In this document: positions 40,130 through 49,061 of the stretch, piece by piece
How the letters are laid out: the number at the start of each line of letters is the position of its first letter
Position numbering within the stretch: the stretch's first letter is position 1
From: Alloscardovia omnicolens DSM 21503
Lineage (GTDB): Bacteria > Actinomycetota > Actinomycetes > Actinomycetales > Bifidobacteriaceae
Length of the DNA stretch: 64,000 bases
Reading direction: 5' to 3'
NCBI RefSeq assembly: GCF_000420505.1
Contig: NZ_ATVB01000009.1
Span: 28,307-92,306 of the forward strand
Translations under genes and position numbers: made by a program
Notes under the pieces: generated by a model
The model's input: the letters and a program-made list of their open reading frames with translations, nothing else
What the model was told of the DNA's origin: nothing
The model's database searches: none

Positions 40130-42788
40130 TGTGTGCTCCTAACTTCTTACGTACAACCATTGGTAAAATTCCGCCATTCATGTAGTAATCAATATCTGCA
40201 GCAGCGTCAAAACGAACCAGTGCCTTAAAGCGGATAACTGTATCAGCGCGAGTAGCTGTAATACCAACAACATCATGAATTCCTGGGGTATCAGACAAAG
40301 CAATATCAAAACTTTCTGAACCATCTAATCCAAGGGAAGCAGCAGAGTCCCCGTCCAAGAACTGCAAAGGCAAAATACCCATCATTACGAGGTTCGAACG
40401 GTGAATGCGTTCAAAACTTTCTGCCAACACAGCTTTAACTCCCAGCAAGCCAGTGCCTTTAGCTGCCCAGTCGCGCGATGAGCCCATACCATAATCTTTA
40501 CCGGCAATAACAATCGTGCCAACGCCTGCCTGCTTGTATGCCATAGCTGCCTCGTACATGCTTGTTAGCTCGCCATTGTACGTGGTGTAGCCGCCTACCT
40601 GACCTCCTGCCAGCTCATTTTTAATGCGAATATTGGCGAAAGTACCGCGCATCATAACTTCATGATTACCGCGGCGGCTACCGTAGGAATTGAAATCGCG
40701 GTGCGTAACATTATGGTCAGTAAGATATTGACCGGCAGGAGACTTTAATGCAATCGCACCTGCAGGAGAAATATGATCTGTGGTAACTGTGTCGCCAAAC
40801 TTTGCCAGCACGCGCAAACCGTTTAATGGCTTTACTCCCAAAGGCTCAGACAGAGCGTCAAAGTATGGAGGATTCTGAATATACGTGGACTGCTCGTTCC
40901 ATGCGTATGTTTCACTTGCCTCGGTTTCAATAGCATTCCATTTCGCGTTATCATCGAATACCTTGCTATATTCCTGCTCGAAAAGGTCGCGCGTAACATA
41001 TTTGCGCACAAACTGAGCAACTTCATCTTGCTGAGGCATAATATCGTCTAAATACACAGGATCGCCATCGTTATCTGTGCCTAAAGGCTCAGTAGTTAAA
41101 TCAATATCGGTGGTACCTGCCAGAGCATACGCCACAACCAGAGGAGGGCTAGCTAAGAAGTTTGCTTTTACAAGAGGATTAATACGTCCTTCGAAGTTGC
41201 GGTTACCAGACAGCACACCGCTGACCAGCAAATCTGTGTCGGTAATAGCTTGCGACACTTCCTCACCCAAAGGACCAGAATTACCAATGCATGTGGTGCA
41301 GCCGTAACCCACAACGTGGAAGCCAAGCTGGTCTAAATAGTCTTGCAAGCCCGAATTCTTAAGGTAGCCGGTAACCACCTTGCTACCTGGAGCTAGGGAA
41401 GTCTTGACTGTCGGATTGACATGTAAGCCCTTCTTTACAGCGTTGCGAGCCAGAATACCTGCCGACATAAGCACATACGGGTTTGATGTATTCGTACACG
41501 ACGTAATAGCAGCAATAGCCACATGCCCCGTTCGCATAGTGTATTGCGCGCCATCAATAGTCACAGTCGCGGTTTTATTAATCTCATTAGCGTCTAAACC
41601 GAAACCTTGTACCCCTGCTTCGCGAGTAATGCTATCGCGAAATACCTGCTTAGCCTCAGACAAAGAAATCAAATCTTGAGGACGCTTCGGGCCAGAAATA
41701 CTAGGAATAACCGTGCTCAAATCTAATTCCACAACCTTGGTATAGCGTGGAGTGTGCTGTGTATTGTAGAAGAGATGGTTAGCCTTCGCATAAGCTTCTA
41801 CCAGAGCAATAGTTTCTTCGCTTCGGTTGGTTAAATGCATATAGCGCAGCGTTTCTTCGTCAATAGGGAAGTAGCCGCAAGTAGCGCCATACTCAGGAGC
41901 CATATTCGCCACTGTTGCGCGATCTGCCAAGCTCAGAGAGCTTAATCCATCGCCAAAATATTCCACGAATTTGCCCACAACCTTCTCTTGACGTAGCGCA
42001 TTCGTGATGCGCAATGCTAAATCGGTTGCAGTGGAGCTTTTTGGCAAGCGACCAGTTAAATGCACGCCAATGACTTCTGGAACAGGGAAGTATGACGCTT
42101 CGCCGAGCATAGCCGCCTCAGCTTCAATACCGCCGACTCCCCAGCCGAGTACGCCAATGCCATTAATCATGGTGGTGTGACTATCGGTTCCAAACATGGA
42201 ATCGGGGAAAGCAACGCCATTCTTATGCAAAATAACATCGCTTAAGAACTCAATATTCACCTGATGAATGATGCCCGTAGCAGGTGGAACTACGCGATAG
42301 TTGTCGAAAGATTCTTCTGCCCATTTGAGGAACTGATAACGTTCCTGATTGCGCTCAAATTCACGTTGCATATTCAACGGCAGAGCGTCCGCACAACCCG
42401 ATACATCGACCTGAACGCTGTGGTCAATGACCAGATCCACAGGAATTTCTGGGTTAATATCGCCTGCCTTGCCGCCATGCTGAACAATGGCATCACGCAT
42501 GGATGCGAGGTCCACGACCACAGGCACGCCGGTGAAATCTTGCAACACAATGCGGCTTGGCTTAAACGGAACTTCACCCTCAGGATCGCTTGGATTATAA
42601 GCGATTAAACGCGCAATTGCTGCCTGATCTTCTGCGCTTCCTGAACCTTTGCGCAGCAGACTTTCGAGAAGAATGCGGAGAGTGTAGGGCAGATCTTCGA
42701 CGTTTTTGCCGTGTGATTGGCATGCATCAGCAATGTTGTAATACGACAAAGTTTGATTGCCGACGTGCAATGTCTGTGTATCTACCAT
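40122..42788 (-). CDS. acn: Aconitate hydratase
   Basis: Isomerises citrate to isocitrate using a [4Fe-4S] cluster. AcnA/IRP-type, 888 aa. Cluster cysteines are in [12 protein letters not shown] and in [47 protein letters not shown] and [44 protein letters not shown] are diagnostic. AGGAGGGA precedes the ATG. First gene of the operon with gltA and icd. The same gene order and very similar protein lengths occur in Streptococcus (citB-citZ-icd), which suggests the source of the block (inference). Confidence 0.97.
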   Translation of the reverse strand: MVDTQTLHVGNQTLSYYNIADACQSHGKNVEDLPYTLRILLESLLRKGSGSAEDQAAIARLIAYNPSDPEGEVPFKPSRIVLQDFTGVPVVVDLASMRDAIVQHGGKAGDINPEIPVDLVIDHSVQVDVSGCADALPLNMQREFERNQERYQFLKWAEESFDNYRVVPPATGIIHQVNIEFLSDVILHKNGVAFPDSMFGTDSHTTMINGIGVLGWGVGGIEAEAAMLGEASYFPVPEVIGVHLTGRLPKSSTATDLALRITNALRQEKVVGKFVEYFGDGLSSLSLADRATVANMAPEYGATCGYFPIDEETLRYMHLTNRSEETIALVEAYAKANHLFYNTQHTPRYTKVVELDLSTVIPSISGPKRPQDLISLSEAKQVFRDSITREAGVQGFGLDANEINKTATVTIDGAQYTMRTGHVAIAAITSCTNTSNPYVLMSAGILARNAVKKGLHVNPTVKTSLAPGSKVVTGYLKNSGLQDYLDQLGFHVVGYGCTTCIGNSGPLGEEVSQAITDTDLLVSGVLSGNRNFEGRINPLVKANFLASPPLVVAYALAGTTDIDLTTEPLGTDNDGDPVYLDDIMPQQDEVAQFVRKYVTRDLFEQEYSKVFDDNAKWNAIETEASETYAWNEQSTYIQNPPYFDALSEPLGVKPLNGLRVLAKFGDTVTTDHISPAGAIALKSPAGQYLTDHNVTHRDFNSYGSRRGNHEVMMRGTFANIRIKNELAGGQVGGYTTYNGELTSMYEAAMAYKQAGVGTIVIAGKDYGMGSSRDWAAKGTGLLGVKAVLAESFERIHRSNLVMMGILPLQFLDGDSAASLGLDGSESFDIALSDTPGIHDVVGITATRADTVIRFKALVRFDAAADIDYYMNGGILPMVVRKKLGAHND

Positions 42789-43134
42789 AGATTGTCCCTC
42801 CTGCTCTGTGGTTTTCCCGAAGCGATATGGAGTTATGCATAAACCAACGAATAAACCCGTAAATATAAGGTAAATATGCGTTATTTATGCATTCAAATGA
42901 ATATTTATTCATAGTGTACCCCTTTTTTGGTTACGAGTATTGTTACGAAATGATTAAATGCGAAACAATTAAGGAAAATATCCGCAACATAGTCAAGGGT
43001 GAGTTGTGTGAAATGTGCCACATTTTGAGATGGAGACTGCAGACGATTCGTTTTGGGAGAGACAGCACACGGCATGTGCGAGCTGTACGTGCTATGGCTT
43101 TTGCCAGGTTTGATATAAAAGCTTTGGCTGGAGG

Positions 43135-43413
43135 GTGTCAGGTTTTTGTGTATGTGGTTTTGTTGGATCTGGCTCGCAGGCGCAGGGTTTGATTATGCAA
43201 CGGTGCGTAGGTGAGGTGGTACTTGATGAGCCAGGTTCCTCTGTCGGATATGCGATTTTGTATGCTCCCAGACATGACGTGTTGAACACGGCTTCACTGG
43301 GAGCATATTTCAGCCTGATTATTGCTTGTTTTTCTGTTCTCAAACATGACGTGTTGAACGCAGCATCACTGGGAGAGGTTTGTTGCCATGTATTACTCTT
43401 AAATCAAGAGTAA
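43135..43413 (+). other. Small ORF with internal HDVLN-ASLG repeats, coding status doubtful
   Basis: A 92-codon GTG-initiated frame. It encodes RHDVLNTASLGAY and KHDVLNAASLGEV 24 residues apart, and several codons differ synonymously or conservatively between the copies. There is no ribosome-binding site at the GTG. A hairpin begins within the last codons. The repeat may be a nucleic-acid element that happens to be open rather than a gene. No family is recognised. Confidence 0.2.
43262..43376 (+). repeat. Two copies of a 30-bp repeat with nested palindromes
   Basis: ACATGACGTGTTGAAC is shared at 43272 and 43344 (period 72), and the match continues as TCACTGGGAG with three differences between. 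In copy 1 the ends TGCTCCCAG and CTGGGAGCA form a 9-bp outer stem around an inner GTGTTGAACAC palindrome. Copy 2 has lost most of the left outer arm. Confidence 0.6.
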
Positions 43414-43416
43414 TAC
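43390..43416. terminator. Hairpin at the end of the small ORF
   Basis: GTATTACTCTT and AAGAGTAATAC form a perfect 11-bp stem with an AAATC loop. It is followed by TTCTTATGG. AT-rich stem, moderate terminator candidate. Confidence 0.45.
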
Positions 43417-43450
43417 TTCTTATGGTTGTGTGTGCTGCACGAGAAAGACG

Positions 43451-43490
43451 AAAGGTTATGGTGTGCACAGCATATCGGCTAACCTTTTTT
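43451..43490 (+). terminator. Intrinsic terminator for plus-strand transcription
   Basis: AAAGGTTA and TAACCTTT close a 24-nt inner segment that contains TGTGCACA, and a six-T run follows. No plus-strand gene upstream is convincing, so some untranslated transcript from 42.9-43.4 kb may end here. Confidence 0.55.
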
Positions 43491-43794
43491 GATTAACTGT
43501 GCGATGAACCAAGATAGCCTAAGGTCAAGCACAACCTCATTGCGACCAGCCTCAATAGCCCTAAATAGAACTCACCATAGGGCAACCCACCATCTACACA
43601 AAAACCCTGACACGCCCTAGTTGCGTGTGCTATTGCTTTTACTAGGGCTGACTTAAAGGTTTTGGCTGTGGTGAGATATAACGCGTTCGATGTGTCGTGC
43701 GTTACAGCCATCCCGTAGAGAGCGAGTCCATTCAACAACCAGCCACTTAAAACCAGCGTAGCACTGAAAATCAGTTCCACTCAAAACCCGAGAT

Positions 43795-43830
43795 ACTTCA
43801 GACGCTTCACACACTTCAGACGCTTCACAC
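43795..43830. repeat. Perfect 18-bp tandem duplication
   Basis: ACTTCAGACGCTTCACAC occurs twice head to tail at 43795-43812 and 43813-43830. Non-coding context; slippage or a recent duplication. Confidence 0.8.
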
Positions 43831-43938
43831 AGCATTCTGCTCAGAACTCCACGCGTATAGTGCAATACCAGCAGTAATAGTAGAATACGAACAGAAAAAC
43901 TCATGCAATACTTACTGTAGCGATTCCATCTTGGAGAC

Positions 43939-43973
43939 TACGATATTGTGAGATACTGTACGATACTGTGAGA
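43939..43973 (+). promoter_or_regulatory. 15-bp direct repeats upstream of dnaG
   Basis: TACGATATTGTGAGA (43939-43953) and TACGATACTGTGAGA (43959-43973) differ at one base and are spaced exactly 20 bp, two helical turns. A -10-like TATAAC follows at 43975-43980. The arrangement looks like a tandem regulator site in the dnaG promoter. Confidence 0.45.
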
Positions 43974-44001
43974 GTATAACGGCACGTAAAGCGGAGGACT
44001 T

Positions 44002-46032
44002 ATGGTTGGGCGCATTATTAAAGATGATATTGAGAAAGTTCGCGATGCCGCGGATCTTTACGATATTGTGTCTGCCCACGTGACTTTGCAGAGCGCTGGT
44101 TCTAACTCTTATAAAGGGTTGTGTCCGTTCCATGACGAGAAAACGCCGAGCTTCACTGTCAATACAGTGAATAACCGCTGGAAATGCTTTGGCTGTGGTT
44201 TAGGCGGCGATATTTTTGAGTATGTGCAGCGTGCTGAAGGCATTGAATTTCCTGAAGCTGTGCAGTTTTTGGCTGACCGTTACCGTATTGAGTTGCATTA
44301 TGATCAGTCTACGCGCAACGACAACCGTCCTCGCGGCACAACACGTTCACGTCTTTTAGAGGCAAATGCTGCTGCTCAGAAATTCTTTATGTCTCAGCTG
44401 ATGACTCAAGAAGCTCTGCCAGCGCGTCAGCTTTTGGGAGGTCGTAAGTTTTCTCAGGCTGACTGTGAGCGTTTCGGTTGCGGTTACGCTCCTCGAGGCT
44501 GGGACGAGCTGGTACGTCATTTATCGTCGCATGGCTTTACTGTGCAAGAAATGGTTGATGCAGGATTGGCGCGACCGAATCAGAACGGTGGAGCGTATGA
44601 CTATTTCCGCGGACGTGCTACATGGCCTATTCGCGATACCACTGGTCAGGTTATAGGTTTCGGCGCGCGAAAACTTTATGATGATGACACTAATCCAGGT
44701 AAGTATATTAATACGGCTGATACTGCGCTTTATCATAAAAATCGTGTTCTCTATGGAATTGATTTAGCTAAAACAAGCATCGCGCAAAAGCGCCAGGTTG
44801 TAGTGGTGGAAGGCTATACAGATGTGATGGCGTGCCACTTAGCAGGAGTAACGAATGCTGTGGCTACCTGCGGAACGGCTTTTGGTATGGAGCATGCGAA
44901 GGTTATTCGCCGGCTTATATCGGATTCTTCTTTAGGCTCTCTCAATTTAGTTGGTCCTACGCAAGGATCAGGAGTTATTTTTACCTTTGATGGTGATGCA
45001 GCAGGTCAGAAAGCAGCTTTACGTGCTTTCCAATTAGATAATGCTTTTTTGTCTCAAACTTTTGTAGCGATTGCGCGAGATAACCTTGATCCTTGCGATT
45101 TGCGTATGACCTATGGTAATCAAGCTATTCATGAGTTAGTTGAATCCAAAGAACCTCTAGTAGAGTGGGTTATTCGCACAGCTATTGAACGTTTCGATAC
45201 GCAGTATGCAGCAGGTCGTGTGGGTGCTATGAAAGCTGTAGCTCCTTTGATTGCTCAAGTGCGTGACCGCTCACTTTTAGATGAGTATGCGCGTAACGCT
45301 GCTCGGCAGATTGGCATGGATATTTCCATTATGCGCGATGAAGTGATGGCTGCTCGCCGCGCTACACGTGTACATGATGAGGATGCGTATGCTCGCAATC
45401 ATACTAGCTCTAATTTTGCTCATCATACGCAGCCAGATATGAGTCAGCCCGAACAGCGTTTAGCTGTGGAACGTAATAATGCGCGTAATCAGCAGTATTA
45501 TCGTGTGGATGATGCTGTATTTATTTCTGAACAGCAGATGATGGCAATTTTGGTGCAAATGCCGTGGGCATTGCAAGCTCAGATTTTTGAGCGCATGTCT
45601 GAGCATGCGTTTGCTATACCTGTTTTTCGTGATTTATATCGCGCGATTATTGTGGCTGGAGGATTGCCAGGTAAAGATGTAACAGCAGGTTTGTGGATGC
45701 ATAATCTCACCAAAGCAGCTGGTCCAATGCTTAAACCTGTTATCGACGATTTGGCTGTTATGCAATTACCTCTTGCACAGGAAGATGAAGCCGTTAGTTC
45801 TTCGCGTCAATATCAAGCTGAAGCTCAGGGTGGGGCACCATTGCCAAGTCCTGCACACATTGAGTTTGCCACTCAAATGGCATCGCGATTAATTGACGCA
45901 GATATGATGCGTGCTATTGCTCATCTTCGCATGCAGATGAATCGCTCAACAGATGAATCAGAGAAGCTTGATATTTTGCAGCACATCACTCAGCTGGAAA
46001 AACTGCGTGCAGACTCTATGACATATGCCTAA
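44002..46032 (+). CDS. dnaG: DNA primase
   Basis: Makes RNA primers at the replication fork. The N-terminal CHC2-type zinc finger reads LCPFHDEKTPSF then WKCFGCGLGGD (Cys-His-Cys-Cys). The primase core follows, with the TOPRIM domain VVVVEGYTDVMACHLAGVTNAVATCGTAFG and the acidic FTFDGDAAGQKA. The C-terminal helicase-binding region (about residues 470-676) is variable and helical. Length 676 aa is typical of actinobacteria. GCGGAGGA lies before the ATG. It is separated from dgt by the acn-gltA-icd block and the repeat-rich stretch. Confidence 0.97.
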   Translation: MVGRIIKDDIEKVRDAADLYDIVSAHVTLQSAGSNSYKGLCPFHDEKTPSFTVNTVNNRWKCFGCGLGGDIFEYVQRAEGIEFPEAVQFLADRYRIELHYDQSTRNDNRPRGTTRSRLLEANAAAQKFFMSQLMTQEALPARQLLGGRKFSQADCERFGCGYAPRGWDELVRHLSSHGFTVQEMVDAGLARPNQNGGAYDYFRGRATWPIRDTTGQVIGFGARKLYDDDTNPGKYINTADTALYHKNRVLYGIDLAKTSIAQKRQVVVVEGYTDVMACHLAGVTNAVATCGTAFGMEHAKVIRRLISDSSLGSLNLVGPTQGSGVIFTFDGDAAGQKAALRAFQLDNAFLSQTFVAIARDNLDPCDLRMTYGNQAIHELVESKEPLVEWVIRTAIERFDTQYAAGRVGAMKAVAPLIAQVRDRSLLDEYARNAARQIGMDISIMRDEVMAARRATRVHDEDAYARNHTSSNFAHHTQPDMSQPEQRLAVERNNARNQQYYRVDDAVFISEQQMMAILVQMPWALQAQIFERMSEHAFAIPVFRDLYRAIIVAGGLPGKDVTAGLWMHNLTKAAGPMLKPVIDDLAVMQLPLAQEDEAVSSSRQYQAEAQGGAPLPSPAHIEFATQMASRLIDADMMRAIAHLRMQMNRSTDESEKLDILQHITQLEKLRADSMTYA

Positions 46033-46055
46033 AAAAAGTCGTATAAACGCGGCTT
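46030..46055 (-). terminator. Terminator of the anion transporter gene
   Basis: On the minus strand a short stem (AAGCCG with CGACTT, one wobble) overlaps the stop codon and is followed by TTTTTTT. The stem is only 6 bp, so strength is uncertain. Confidence 0.45.
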
Positions 46056-47241
46056 ATAAAATAACATGAGCAAGAAGCAGGAGCACAGCTAAAAATCCTA
46101 AGTTCATAGCTGTATACAGTCCTAAGTACTTACCCTTCTTATCTGGCATACGCGAAACGATATTACGATACGAAACGAGGGAAGCCATCGAAGCAATCAG
46201 CGTACCTAAACCGCCTAAATTAGTTCCCACAATCAGCGCATCCCAAGCATCTGAGAAGCCGGCCAGAAGAAGGGTGGCAGGCATATTAGAAATAAATTGC
46301 GAGGTAAGCACAGAAATATCGAGCGGCGAATATTGCACAAACTGCTGAGCTGCAGTATAGAACTCAGGTATGCGCTTCATATTGCCAATAAAAATAAAGA
46401 ACATAGCGAAGGTTAATGGCAAACCCCAGTCGATATTGCGGAAAACGCGGCGATCGGTAAAGAACATCGTTACCACCACAATAGCCACCATAATCCACAG
46501 AGGAATTAAATCGCTGACGGCGAGAATACACAAAATAAACAGCGCAACATATACCCATGTGCGCCATCCTGCATAACCGGCGCCATAATTGAAAATGCGA
46601 ATCTCATCTGGCTGATCTTTATGAGGAGATGGAGCGAGCACGGATTTTTCCAGCTCAGCTTCGGCAGTAATTTCCTCCATAGAGGTGTTATCGAAATACA
46701 TCCAGATAACAGCAATGAGCATAATTGCAGAGGCTAAGGAAAATGGAGCCATAATGGTAATCATTTCCCACGATGGCATTTGGGTAAGAGCTTTTAAATA
46801 TAAATTATGCGCGTTGCCAATGGGGGTGAGCATTGCTCCTAAATTAGCGCCCAAAGTCATCAATGTAATAAGCATAGGCGCCCAACGTTCTTTGCCTGAC
46901 ATAATGAGCACAGACAAAGCAAAAGGCACGAAAGTTACTAACGCAACATCGTTGGTAATAATCATGCCCGAGAAAAAGGTTAAAGAGACCAAAATAAGCA
47001 TCACCATGCGTGACGTGGATGCTTTCTGCAGAAGTTTTGATGCAATAATACGGAAAACGCCAATGCGTTGGAAGCCGGCAACAACAAGCATCAAAGACAC
47101 AAGCTGTGCGAGGGTGTTCCAATGAACGTACTCCATATATTGTGCGTCTGGAGGGATGATAAAACATGAGATGATAGCCAGAAGTGTGGCAACAATGAGG
47201 ACAATCTCATTCTTGACCCATCCGAGCAGCCATTGACCCAT
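46054..47241 (-). CDS. Ion transporter of the IT superfamily (SLC13/ArsB/NhaD-like)
   Basis: Integral membrane protein of 395 aa with about ten to eleven hydrophobic helices. It includes IVLIVATLLAIISCFIIPP at the N-terminus and two re-entrant-type segments, MLTPIGNAHNLYL and LIVGTNLGGLGTLIASMASL. SGMIITNDVALVTFVPFAL is typical of ArsB/CitMHS-like carriers. A cytosolic loop of about 40 residues lies in the middle (TAEAELEKSVLAPSPHKDQPDE). The substrate could be an organic anion such as citrate, arsenite or Na+/H+; sequence alone does not decide. Monocistronic, convergent with dnaG. No arsenic resistance genes are nearby. Confidence 0.78.
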   Translation of the reverse strand: MGQWLLGWVKNEIVLIVATLLAIISCFIIPPDAQYMEYVHWNTLAQLVSLMLVVAGFQRIGVFRIIASKLLQKASTSRMVMLILVSLTFFSGMIITNDVALVTFVPFALSVLIMSGKERWAPMLITLMTLGANLGAMLTPIGNAHNLYLKALTQMPSWEMITIMAPFSLASAIMLIAVIWMYFDNTSMEEITAEAELEKSVLAPSPHKDQPDEIRIFNYGAGYAGWRTWVYVALFILCILAVSDLIPLWIMVAIVVVTMFFTDRRVFRNIDWGLPLTFAMFFIFIGNMKRIPEFYTAAQQFVQYSPLDISVLTSQFISNMPATLLLAGFSDAWDALIVGTNLGGLGTLIASMASLVSYRNIVSRMPDKKGKYLGLYTAMNLGFLAVLLLLAHVIL

Positions 47242-47620
47242 AAAAACTCCTTATCCTTGAGTATTTTACTGTACAACCTGCCTGAAAGCACAGATGTGCG
47301 TTTCTTGGCTTAGTATTGCGGGGTGTTTTAACGAAGCACATGCATCGGAAAATTGCGATGTGAGAGCGATGTGAGAGCGGCGTGGCAGAGGCGTGGGAGC
47401 GGTGTGAGAAACGCCACATGCCTTGATTTTTCTTACGCAAGCAAGCGATAAAAGCCTGAAAAATCAAGGTTTTCTTCCCCTTGGTTACGTATCGTTTATG
47501 CATATTGCGCTGAGCTCAAAATCATCATAAATCTGGGAAAATGATGAGAGTTCTCGTAAAATAGAAGCGAGTATACACGGCAAACATACAGCGATTGTAT
47601 GTGTAACGAAAGGAGCACGT
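47242..47620. other. Intergenic stretch upstream of ohr with a long hairpin and decayed tandem repeats
   Basis: No gene seen. 47355-47376 is GCGATGTGAGA twice, continuing as degenerate copies to 47409. 47421-47432 and 47458-47469 form a perfect 12-bp stem (CCTTGATTTTTC and its complement) with a 25-nt loop, then TTTTCTTCCCC. A -10-like TAAAAT for ohr lies at 47557-47562. A small untranslated RNA ending near 47475 is possible but unproved. Confidence 0.4.
47584..47602 (+). promoter_or_regulatory. Inverted repeat in the ohr leader, possible peroxide-sensor site
   Basis: ACATACA and TGTATGT flank a 5-bp centre just before the ribosome-binding site of ohr. TACA/TGTA arms resemble OhrR operators, but the centre is shorter than in B. 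subtilis, so the assignment is tentative. Confidence 0.25.
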
Positions 47621-48049
47621 ATGGCTACATATACAGCAGTGGCAACAGTAACTGGAGGTCGTGCAGGTCATGCAACAAGCGTGAATCCTGATGCTGAATT
47701 CGATATTTCTGCTCCAGCTCAATTGGGTGGCACTGGTGAAGGCGTAAACCCAGAGCAGCTCTTTGCTGTAGGTTGGGGTGCATGCTATCAGAGCGCTTTG
47801 ATGGCTGCAGCTAAGGAAAAGCGTGTGAACGCTATGACTATTATGAAGTCTAAGGTGCGCGTGAACGTAACCTTAACGCACGAAGAAACTGCTGATTTAA
47901 GCGCTAAGATTGAAGTTTTCGTACCAGATATGGAACTTGATCAGGTACAGGAACTTGTTGATTTGGCTAATACTATTTGTCCTTATTCCAAGGCAACTGA
48001 GGGCAATATTCCAACGGAAACTGTGGCAGTTGCCAGTTTGGGAGAGTAG
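47621..48049 (+). CDS. ohr: Organic hydroperoxide resistance protein
   Basis: Thiol peroxidase of the Ohr/OsmC superfamily that reduces organic and fatty-acid hydroperoxides. The peroxidatic Cys55 is in GWGACYQSAL and the resolving Cys120 in NTICPYSKAT. TGGRAGHATS near residue 14 carries the substrate-site Arg. Length 142 aa is normal. Ohr rather than OsmC is supported by FAVGWGACY and by the short N-terminus. AAAGGAG precedes the ATG. No ohrR regulator gene lies next to it. Two 11-bp direct repeats (TAGGCTGCCAG) start at its stop codon. Confidence 0.93.
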   Translation: MATYTAVATVTGGRAGHATSVNPDAEFDISAPAQLGGTGEGVNPEQLFAVGWGACYQSALMAAAKEKRVNAMTIMKSKVRVNVTLTHEETADLSAKIEVFVPDMELDQVQELVDLANTICPYSKATEGNIPTETVAVASLGE

Positions 48050-48111
48050 GCTGCCAGTAGGCTGCCAGTAGAGGGCGCAGATACATTTCGTCCATAACTA
48101 TCTCTATCTTA

Positions 48112-48148
48112 CAGAGGAACACAGTCGTTGTGTTCCTCTGTTCTTTTC
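48112..48148 (+). terminator. Intrinsic terminator of ohr
   Basis: CAGAGGAACACA and its complement form a perfect 12-bp stem with a 5-nt loop, followed by TTCTTTTC. Confidence 0.85.
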
Positions 48149-48189
48149 TGTAGGCTGTAATCTGTTACATTGTTTATGCTTTTTGTCTC

Positions 48190-48198
48190 GGGGGGGGG
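48190..48198 (+). repeat. G9 homopolymer upstream of the ABC exporter genes
   Basis: Nine consecutive G lie about 100 bp before the ATPase start codon, between the ohr terminator and the ATPase gene. Such tracts are prone to slippage. Confidence 0.7.
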
Positions 48199-48299
48199 TA
48201 AACACGTTGGTAACACACTGGAGTGTGGGGTAGACGTGTAAAAGGTATAAGGCGTAAGCGCCAAAATTGTGCAAGAAATGCAAGAGATAAGGACAAGGT

Positions 48300-49061
48300 A
48301 TGACGTATGCATTATCACTACGCGGTTTAACAAAGACTTTCGGGCAGAAAACAGCTGTTAATGCTCTGAATTTAGATATTCCTGCAGGATCTTTCTACGG
48401 TTTGGTGGGACCGAACGGCGCAGGAAAAACGACGACTTTGCAGATGAGCACAGGCATGTTGTTACCTACATCTGGTTCCGTCTCTCTTTTTGATACAGAT
48501 GTGTGGAGCAATATCGATGCTGTACGTGCGCAGATGGGTGTGATGCCACAAGCTGATGAAATTTTCGATCGTCTTACCGGTCAGCAGCTTCTTGTATACG
48601 CAGGATTACTGCGTGGTATGGATAAAGATGAAGTTGTGCGACGTTCAGAGGACTTACTTAAAGCTTTTGACTTGGCTGATGCTGCTTCCAAAATTGTATC
48701 TGACTATTCCACAGGTATGAAGAAAAAAATCTGCTTAGCGATGGCTATGATTCATTCGCCACGTATTTTATTCCTCGATGAGCCTTTTGAGGCAGTAGAT
48801 CCTGTATCGTCAGCAAATTTGAAAGATATTCTCAAAGAATATGTAGCTACAGGCGGAACAGTTGTTATTTCTTCGCATGTTATGTCTTTGGTAGAAAAAA
48901 TGTGTTCTCATGTAGCTGTAATCGCTGACGGTCAGGTACGTGCAGCAGGAACTCTCGAAGAAGTAGCTGCCGGATCTGAATTAGAGACGCGCTTTATTGA
49001 ACTCGTTGGTGGTCGTCATGATGCAGCCCACTTGGATTGGTTACAAGGTGGTGAGCAGTAA
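48300..49061 (+). CDS. ABC exporter ATP-binding protein (BcrA/CcmA-like)
   Basis: ATPase of a two-gene ABC exporter. Walker A GPNGAGKTTT (about residue 38), Q-loop MPQADEIFDRLTGQQLL, signature YSTGMKKKI, Walker B ILFLDEPFEAVDPV, H-loop VISSHVM. Gly-Met-Lys-Lys in the signature is typical of the multidrug/bacteriocin export class. Length 253 aa. Its stop codon overlaps the start of the permease gene by one base. AAGGACAAGG precedes the ATG. The cargo is unknown; lantibiotic or drug resistance is a family-based guess. Confidence 0.92.
   Translation: MTYALSLRGLTKTFGQKTAVNALNLDIPAGSFYGLVGPNGAGKTTTLQMSTGMLLPTSGSVSLFDTDVWSNIDAVRAQMGVMPQADEIFDRLTGQQLLVYAGLLRGMDKDEVVRRSEDLLKAFDLADAASKIVSDYSTGMKKKICLAMAMIHSPRILFLDEPFEAVDPVSSANLKDILKEYVATGGTVVISSHVMSLVEKMCSHVAVIADGQVRAAGTLEEVAAGSELETRFIELVGGRHDAAHLDWLQGGEQ

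Larger units (their letters stand above)
42789..44001. other. Repeat-rich 1.2-kb stretch between acn and dnaG without a convincing gene
   Basis: The first 150 bp are AT-rich and presumably hold the acn promoter on the minus strand. 43135-43413 is a small plus-strand ORF with internal repeats. 43262-43374 holds a two-copy repeat. Hairpins lie at 43390-43416 and 43451-43490. 43525-43612 (minus) is a diverged inverted copy of 43135-43226. 43795-43830 is a perfect 18-bp tandem duplication. 43939-43973 is a pair of direct repeats in front of dnaG. On the minus strand 43493-43571, read through a frameshift, gives GRNEVVLDLRLSWFIAQLIKKG followed by a stop, which looks like the decayed end of a protein I cannot identify. 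Confidence 0.5.

Noticed and set aside
42887..43192. 101-codon ORF upstream of the repeat region
   Set aside because: No ribosome-binding site, no recognisable domain, and an atypical composition; it overlaps the likely acn promoter.
43262..43376. Two direct repeats with a spacer-like gap, considered as a mini CRISPR array
   Set aside because: Only two copies with several differences, no leader, no cas genes in the window, and the repeats are open reading frame sequence with nested palindromes.
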